Below, in pieces: positions 15,243 through 19,751 of a stretch of DNA of 19,751 bases. Under the pieces are notes generated by a model. The model had not been told where the DNA came from and ran no database searches. It saw only the letters and a list, made by a program, of their open reading frames with translations. Made by a program: the position numbers and the translations under genes. The stretch is from UA16 sp965661575 (GTDB lineage Bacteria; Bacteroidota; Bacteroidia; Flavobacteriales_D; Sanyastnellaceae): positions 1 through 19,751 of the forward strand of contig CBFIEJ010000039.1 of assembly GCA_965661575.1 (NCBI GenBank), given 5' to 3'. Numbering within the stretch: position 1 is the first letter of the stretch; every line of letters starts with the position of its first letter.

Positions 15243-18176
15243 TTACGCCAGTCGTCTGCCCCACCCCAACCGTTCAGGTATACGATTCACGAGCGCTAAA
15301 TACATCAATAGCACCATGGCCCAAAGTACCAGACGATTAAATACCGAAGTCGAAATCGTCCAAGGACCTATGGATTTCATCGGAGCATAAAAGGGTGCGT
15401 CCCATGCCTGCCGTCCCAATGGCAGCTGATGAATGAATGAGGTCTCTTGAACCAGACCACGACTCGTCAGAGAGACGCGACGGGTTCGATCCGTCTGCAT
15501 GACCCACGAATGCAAACTCTCATTGTGATGTTCGTCTTTTAACGCTTGGAGTTCAACGGTTGCCGCCAGTTCGGACCGCAGAGAATCGCGCTGTTGAAAT
15601 GCTCGTTTATACGCTCCTTTAAAAGCATCACGCAGTTGTTTGTTTGTCTCAATATCAGTCGTTTCAATCCCCCATGATTGAAGCTCTAACAAAGCACTTT
15701 TCAACTCCTCTGAGCGCAATCCGTCGTTTTCAAGCGACTGAAATGATTTGAACCAGAAATCGCGTCGCCATGCCGCTCGCTCGAGGCGATCTTCATATTC
15801 GAGGAAAGACGAATCATAAATGTTGTTTCGGGTAAGTTCGACGGCGATACCTTCAAATCCCCATCGCGACGCCATAACATTTCCGATCCATGGCACACGG
15901 TCCACTTCTGTAAAAACGGGATTGAAACGATCAAAACGAATGATGGCACCGCCAAAGATGATTTGAGGAATGATCAACAAAGGAATCATGATGTAAATCG
16001 TCTTCGCTGAACGCATTGCTGAAGAGAGGTTAAGCCCCAATAAATTGGCAAAAGCGCTCAAACCAAACAACGTCCAAAACAACGTGCCAAAGGCATTGGG
16101 GATTTCCAAAATCAGGATGGAAACCGCTGTATACATAAAACTCTGAAGCGCAGAAAGACTAAACATCAATGCTATTTTCGATGTCAAATAGGCGTTCCAG
16201 TTGAGTTTTAAAAAGCGTTCACGTTTCAAAAGCGGACGGTCTCGGAAAATTTCTTCGGCACTGAAACTCAACCCTAGGAAAAGCGAAACAATAACAGATA
16301 TGAAAAGAAATTGCGGCAAATTTTCGCTCAACCGATAACTATACGCTGCTCCTCCATCTTGAAAACGCGTAAACGTCGCGAGGAATATGGCGAGCACTGG
16401 AGCTTGCAAAAGATTCATCAGTACATACTGACGATTGCTCCTTTTAGCTCTTAAATCTCGCGTCCAATAGGTTTTCCATTGCTGCGTCCAACTCGGTGCT
16501 TTCAGAGGTGTCGGCATGTCTTCAACAGCACCCGAAGGAACCACACCATTTGCAATGAATACATTATAAAAGTCAAACCACTCTTCAGGTGACACGCGAC
16601 GGTTCATCGTGACCTGGCCGTAATCATCGACCATGCACGCTTCGATGATTTCGAAAATAGACTCCGGATTGACTGTTCCGCAATCGCTGCAGACCAAATC
16701 AGTCGATTGCACCTGATTGGAAAGCTGTTTGAAGTATGCGAGGCTTTGCAACGGATTGCCTTGAAAAATGGGATATCCACCTGCATCGAGTAACAGCAAT
16801 CGATCAAACAATTTAAAAATATCAGAACTCGGCTGGTGAATCACAACAAAAATCAATTTGCCACGAAGCGTCAATTCTTTCAGCAAGTCCATGATTTGCT
16901 CACTGTCCCGACTTGACAAGCCACTCGTTGGCTCATCCACGAATAAGACCGCCGGCTCTCGAATCAATTCAAGAGCAATGTTGAGACGTTTGCGTTGGCC
17001 ACCTGAAATGGTTTTATCCATAACAGATCCCACGCGCAAATCGCGAATTTCCCACAGTCCTAAACTGCGCAGTGTTTGATGCACATGGGCGATTAAATCG
17101 TCCTTCGATAAGGCGCCAAGGCTCAACTCAGCGCTGTATCGTAGATTTTCTTCCACGGTCAATTCAGAAATCAAGACGTCATCTTGCGCTATGTGTCCAA
17201 TCAAACCAGATGAACATTCTTCTTCGCTGTAAATATCCCGACCATTCAACATGACACGTCCGAAGCTAGGTTCTTGTGAGCCATTCAAAATGTTCAACAA
17301 TGTCGATTTACCTGAGCCACTCGACCCCATAATTCCAATCAATTGCCCTTCATTTGCATCAATGGTCAGGGGTTTTAATGCAGGCTCTGCAGGATATTTA
17401 AAAAAATGAGCAATGTCTTGCGCTACGTACGAGATGCGATCGTATTCAGCCGTTTGGATGGCGGAATATTGAAGGATATCACTGAAAAACAATGAATGTC
17501 CTGCATTGTCCTTGATCACGCTTCCTTGCGTCATCGGCAGACAACAATTTTTGACCATTGGAATGCCGTTCAAACGCAGGTCACCTCGATCCAAGTCTTT
17601 GACAAAGAACATGTCGTCCATGCTGGTTCGGCACATCATCAAAGGCTGGTGACCATGACCGTGGCCGCTTCCTACAGGAATTGAAAAAATATTTCCCCCT
17701 GTCATCTCATGGGGAAGTGCTTCATCACGGTTGTCTATTTTGACAAAATGCTTGAGTCCGTTCAAATCGTTATCCAACAAATTCAAGGCAACGCCAACTG
17801 CATTCAAAAAGCTATCGGAATCGTCAATGGTTCCTGTTGACTTCGCCAACTCTGCTAAACGAATGAATACGACCAGACGATCTTTGACCGTCAACTCTCC
17901 TTTCACCTTATTGCACAATACCAGTAACTTGACGGATAGCTTCGATTTACGCTTCGCAAGCAAAACAGGATCGGAAGCCGCAGGCATTTTGCGATTGAAC
18001 TTGTCCAATGCCTCGTCGTAACGTTTCAGGTATTCCTCTGCAACGGTTCGGGAAAGCCGCCCCAATAAGTAACGGCTAGCGACCTGACGACCCAGCATCG
18101 CCTCTCTCGCACTTCGGCCAGAGGCCAAAAGGGCGAACAGTCGCATCAACGCATCTAGGATTCCTGTGGTCATCAT
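15243..18176 (-). CDS. ABCG-type ABC transporter half with long N-terminal extension
   Basis: The 977-residue protein joins several parts. Residues 1-155 are helical (RSAREAMLGRQVASRYLLGRLS, later GELTVKDRLVVFIRLAEL) and look TerB-like. About 156-270 is a beta-rich region with LRLNGIPM and SLFFSDILQ. The ATPase spans about 272-500: Walker A GSSGSGKST (K290), signature ISGGQRKR (390-397), Walker B LFVDEP (D414, E415) and switch VIHQPSSD. A conserved CSDCGTVNPESIFEIIEA element follows. Membrane helices of the ABC2 type run from about 605 to 755. A large loop (about 770-935), partly coiled-coil, comes before a last helix (about 943-962). The layout is that of ABCG exporters, which normally dimerise. 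Substrate unknown. SD-like AGGGGG lies upstream of the ATG at 18176. It follows the lipoprotein gene by 49 bases. Confidence 0.85.
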   Translation of the reverse strand: MMTTGILDALMRLFALLASGRSAREAMLGRQVASRYLLGRLSRTVAEEYLKRYDEALDKFNRKMPAASDPVLLAKRKSKLSVKLLVLCNKVKGELTVKDRLVVFIRLAELAKSTGTIDDSDSFLNAVGVALNLLDNDLNGLKHFVKIDNRDEALPHEMTGGNIFSIPVGSGHGHGHQPLMMCRTSMDDMFFVKDLDRGDLRLNGIPMVKNCCLPMTQGSVIKDNAGHSLFFSDILQYSAIQTAEYDRISYVAQDIAHFFKYPAEPALKPLTIDANEGQLIGIMGSSGSGKSTLLNILNGSQEPSFGRVMLNGRDIYSEEECSSGLIGHIAQDDVLISELTVEENLRYSAELSLGALSKDDLIAHVHQTLRSLGLWEIRDLRVGSVMDKTISGGQRKRLNIALELIREPAVLFVDEPTSGLSSRDSEQIMDLLKELTLRGKLIFVVIHQPSSDIFKLFDRLLLLDAGGYPIFQGNPLQSLAYFKQLSNQVQSTDLVCSDCGTVNPESIFEIIEACMVDDYGQVTMNRRVSPEEWFDFYNVFIANGVVPSGAVEDMPTPLKAPSWTQQWKTYWTRDLRAKRSNRQYVLMNLLQAPVLAIFLATFTRFQDGGAAYSYRLSENLPQFLFISVIVSLFLGLSFSAEEIFRDRPLLKRERFLKLNWNAYLTSKIALMFSLSALQSFMYTAVSILILEIPNAFGTLFWTLFGLSAFANLLGLNLSSAMRSAKTIYIMIPLLIIPQIIFGGAIIRFDRFNPVFTEVDRVPWIGNVMASRWGFEGIAVELTRNNIYDSSFLEYEDRLERAAWRRDFWFKSFQSLENDGLRSEELKSALLELQSWGIETTDIETNKQLRDAFKGAYKRAFQQRDSLRSELAATVELQALKDEHHNESLHSWVMQTDRTRRVSLTSRGLVQETSFIHQLPLGRQAWDAPFYAPMKSIGPWTISTSVFNRLVLWAMVLLMYLALVNRIPERLGWGRRLA

Positions 18177-18204
18177 CGTGACCCCCTTACGTCTCCTAGA
18201 ATCA

Positions 18205-18212
18205 AAAAGTTA
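18205..18212 (-). promoter_or_regulatory. Possible internal promoter box before the ABC gene
   Basis: On the minus strand TAACTTTT matches TAnnTTTG in all but the last base. It lies 28 bases before the ATG at 18176, in the gap after the lipoprotein stop, so the ABC gene may have its own leadered transcript besides read-through. Confidence 0.3.
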
Positions 18213-18225
18213 CACCTTCAACCGG

Positions 18226-19725
18226 CTAAAACTGCCTTTCGTAGCAACCTTTATCGGGATTGCCGACTATTCTTGGGTTTCCATCTAAGTCGGTAGCAGT
18301 TGAAAATTGACCAAACGCGCCATCCCATAGCGCGTTATTTGATTCAATGTGAAAGTCACGATTGGACGTGGAAACAAATGGCGGTGATTGATCCACAGTG
18401 CAATTTTCAAGAATGTTCAATGGAAATTCATCATCTGCGACGTCCACTGCACTGAAGCGAATAAAAGGATCTATCGGTGGGTTCAGTAGACTGACCACAA
18501 ATTCATCAAAATCGGTCAAAGCATAATTATTGCCCCAGAAAATGCAATTATTGAAAGAGCTTCCATTGAAGCTGCGCAGTTGAATTTGACCGTTAACGTC
18601 CTCATACCAATCCGTCATAAGTACAGACGGAGCTTGACGAACTCCCTCTGACCAATAGTTAACGAATGAACAATGATCCATCCGATACCTGCCGCCCAGC
18701 GTGAACGCAGCGGTCGTTTGACCGCAATCGTAAAACAAATTGTTGTAACCATCGATGGTCGCTCCTTGCGCAAGCATGCCAATGGCGCTCATGTTGTGGA
18801 TGCGCGTGTTTTGAATGGTCAGAGCCGCAGCTGCACTGGTACCTGCAGTGTCCACTTGCAGACCGATGGTTCCATTCTTTAAAATCGCATGGCGAATTTC
18901 ACATTCCACTCCTCCAAACAACCAAATCCCACCACGCTGCGCAGTGACCTCTTCAATGCCGTACTCGGTTTCAAACTCAAAATCAAGCTCGATGCCCCAT
19001 TGACCCGCATAATCTTCATAATTCTCATCCAATCGATCACCTTGGAAAACCACCTCTTGGCCCAACTGACCTGCGATGTTTAATGTTGATTGGTAAACGA
19101 GCAAACCACCACCATCGTGCACATGGACTTGAGTGCCTGGCAAAATAGTTAATGAGCATCCCGGCTCGACTTCAACGATACCATAAATCACATGCGGCAA
19201 ATCAGCGGCCCATGTGGCGTCACAAGACGAAAGCGGCGTGATTTCATTGAGTCCACCATGAAAGCGCGCATTTTGGCCCCATGCCGCCAACGTCACTTCT
19301 TGCTCATTGCCATTCGTCACGAACCGAATGCGATCTTCGATCACAAAGGGGGTGCTTCCTATGGTGGGATCAACTGTAACCTCTATGAAAATCCATAAAC
19401 TATCATTGGCTAGAATCGGCCAATCAGCCACACTTGGACCTACCGCACCGTCGACGTTGATTCGAAAGGGTGAGTCCGCCCCTTCTGCCAAGGCAATTTC
19501 ATCAATCAATACAGCGCGTCCATTGGGATTGAATACCTTCAGTGGTAAGGTCACCGATCCAATCGTAGTGAATACCGTATCAAATAGAACCGTATCCGCA
19601 GAAAATTCCAACATCAGGTCAGGATCATCAGAATAACTCACCTTTCCACACCCCGTGGTCATTGCAATGATCAAAAGAGTGCAAACGAGCGTGCCGACAA
19701 GAAATGGGTAAGCGGTTCTAGACAT
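18226..19725 (-). CDS. Putative lipoprotein with parallel beta-helix
   Basis: From the ATG at 19725 the protein has 499 residues; the same frame extends to a TTG at 19749, which is less likely. The N-terminus is a lipoprotein signal with hydrophobic core VGTLVCTLLIIAM and lipobox TTGC (C26). A beta-sandwich follows (about 35-150: LEFSADTVLFDTVFTTIGSVT, then FNPNGRAVLIDEIAL), of ASH/CARDB type. The rest (about 165-470) alternates short strands and turns such as LTIQNTRIHNM, YNNLFYDCG, MDHCSFVNYW and FNNCIFWGNN, the pattern of a right-handed beta-helix. The C-terminus (ATDLDGNPRIVGNPDKGCYE) is like that of many Bacteroidota choice-of-anchor/beta-helix proteins. It has no sorting domain, so membrane attachment by lipid is expected. 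Function unknown. It leads a likely operon with the ABC gene. Confidence 0.8.
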   Translation of the reverse strand: MSRTAYPFLVGTLVCTLLIIAMTTGCGKVSYSDDPDLMLEFSADTVLFDTVFTTIGSVTLPLKVFNPNGRAVLIDEIALAEGADSPFRINVDGAVGPSVADWPILANDSLWIFIEVTVDPTIGSTPFVIEDRIRFVTNGNEQEVTLAAWGQNARFHGGLNEITPLSSCDATWAADLPHVIYGIVEVEPGCSLTILPGTQVHVHDGGGLLVYQSTLNIAGQLGQEVVFQGDRLDENYEDYAGQWGIELDFEFETEYGIEEVTAQRGGIWLFGGVECEIRHAILKNGTIGLQVDTAGTSAAAALTIQNTRIHNMSAIGMLAQGATIDGYNNLFYDCGQTTAAFTLGGRYRMDHCSFVNYWSEGVRQAPSVLMTDWYEDVNGQIQLRSFNGSSFNNCIFWGNNYALTDFDEFVVSLLNPPIDPFIRFSAVDVADDEFPLNILENCTVDQSPPFVSTSNRDFHIESNNALWDGAFGQFSTATDLDGNPRIVGNPDKGCYERQF

Positions 19726-19730
19726 CAGAA

Positions 19731-19738
19731 CAAAGATG
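19731..19738 (-). promoter_or_regulatory. Possible -7 box for the lipoprotein gene
   Basis: On the minus strand CATCTTTG matches TAnnTTTG in all but the first base and ends 5 bases before the ATG at 19725. This supports that ATG over the TTG at 19749. The -33 region falls outside the window. Confidence 0.35.
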
Positions 19739-19751
19739 CAGTAGTTCAATG

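Noticed and set aside
19726..19749. TTG start for the lipoprotein
   Set aside because: The ATG at 19725 gives a normal lipoprotein signal, and a promoter-like box lies between the two.
1..19751. CRISPR array, tRNA, rRNA, insertion sequence or phage genes
   Set aside because: No regularly spaced direct repeats, cloverleaf-like sequences, transposase or integrase motifs were found by reading both strands.

Overview
The window looks like a stretch of chromosome from a member of the Bacteroidota, most likely order Flavobacteriales. Three things point there: two secreted proteins carry type IX secretion (T9SS) sorting domains, one of type A at the left edge and one of type B at 4348-6585. Several genes lack a Shine-Dalgarno sequence and have a TAnnTTTG-like promoter box next to the start codon. 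The GWxTD protein, the SiaB/SiaC pair and the ABCG-type ABC protein are also of kinds common in this phylum. A laminarinase-like GH16 enzyme suggests, without proving, a marine polysaccharide user. I cannot name a genus. I see no rRNA, tRNA, CRISPR array, insertion sequence or phage gene.

Layout. 1-1872 (minus, runs off the left edge): multidomain secreted esterase with a type A sorting domain. 1984-3477 (plus): GH16 endoglucanase-like enzyme, translationally coupled to a FemAB/BioF2-type acyltransferase (3474-4331). 4348-6585 (minus): PKD-repeat surface protein with a type B sorting domain. 6782-11285 (plus): GWxTD protein, coupled family 2 glycosyltransferase, and the ComEC DNA-uptake channel. 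11278-11559 (minus): small conserved-looking unknown. 11620-12489 (plus): HMG-CoA lyase. 12507-14250 (minus): methyltransferase, ZIP metal transporter, a possible 33-residue ORF and a strong intrinsic terminator. 14304-15235 (plus): SiaB-type kinase and SiaC-type phosphoprotein, overlapping by 4 bases. 15243-19725 (minus): beta-helix lipoprotein followed by a 977-residue ABCG-type ABC protein with an unusual N-terminal extension.

How the genes fit together. The left third is an extracellular module: two carbohydrate-active or ester-cleaving exported enzymes face each other across a 111-base divergent promoter region, with no SusC/SusD pair in view. The middle is an envelope and DNA-uptake run. 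The right third combines a signalling pair (SiaB/SiaC) with a convergent ABC transporter. SiaB/SiaC normally work with a PP2C phosphatase (SiaA) and an output such as the diguanylate cyclase SiaD, and neither is present here. Every gap between genes is under about 210 bases.

The most interesting signals are: (1) a recurring ACTTT-type promoter box ending exactly 4 bases before three start codons, and related boxes 5 bases before two more, which suggests leaderless mRNAs; (2) the orphan SiaB/SiaC pair, with its phosphoacceptor threonine falling at residue 68 as in Pseudomonas; (3) the ABC protein with a helical, possibly TerB-like, N-terminal domain and a large loop before its last membrane helix; and (4) a possible tiny ORF between a hairpin and a terminator.
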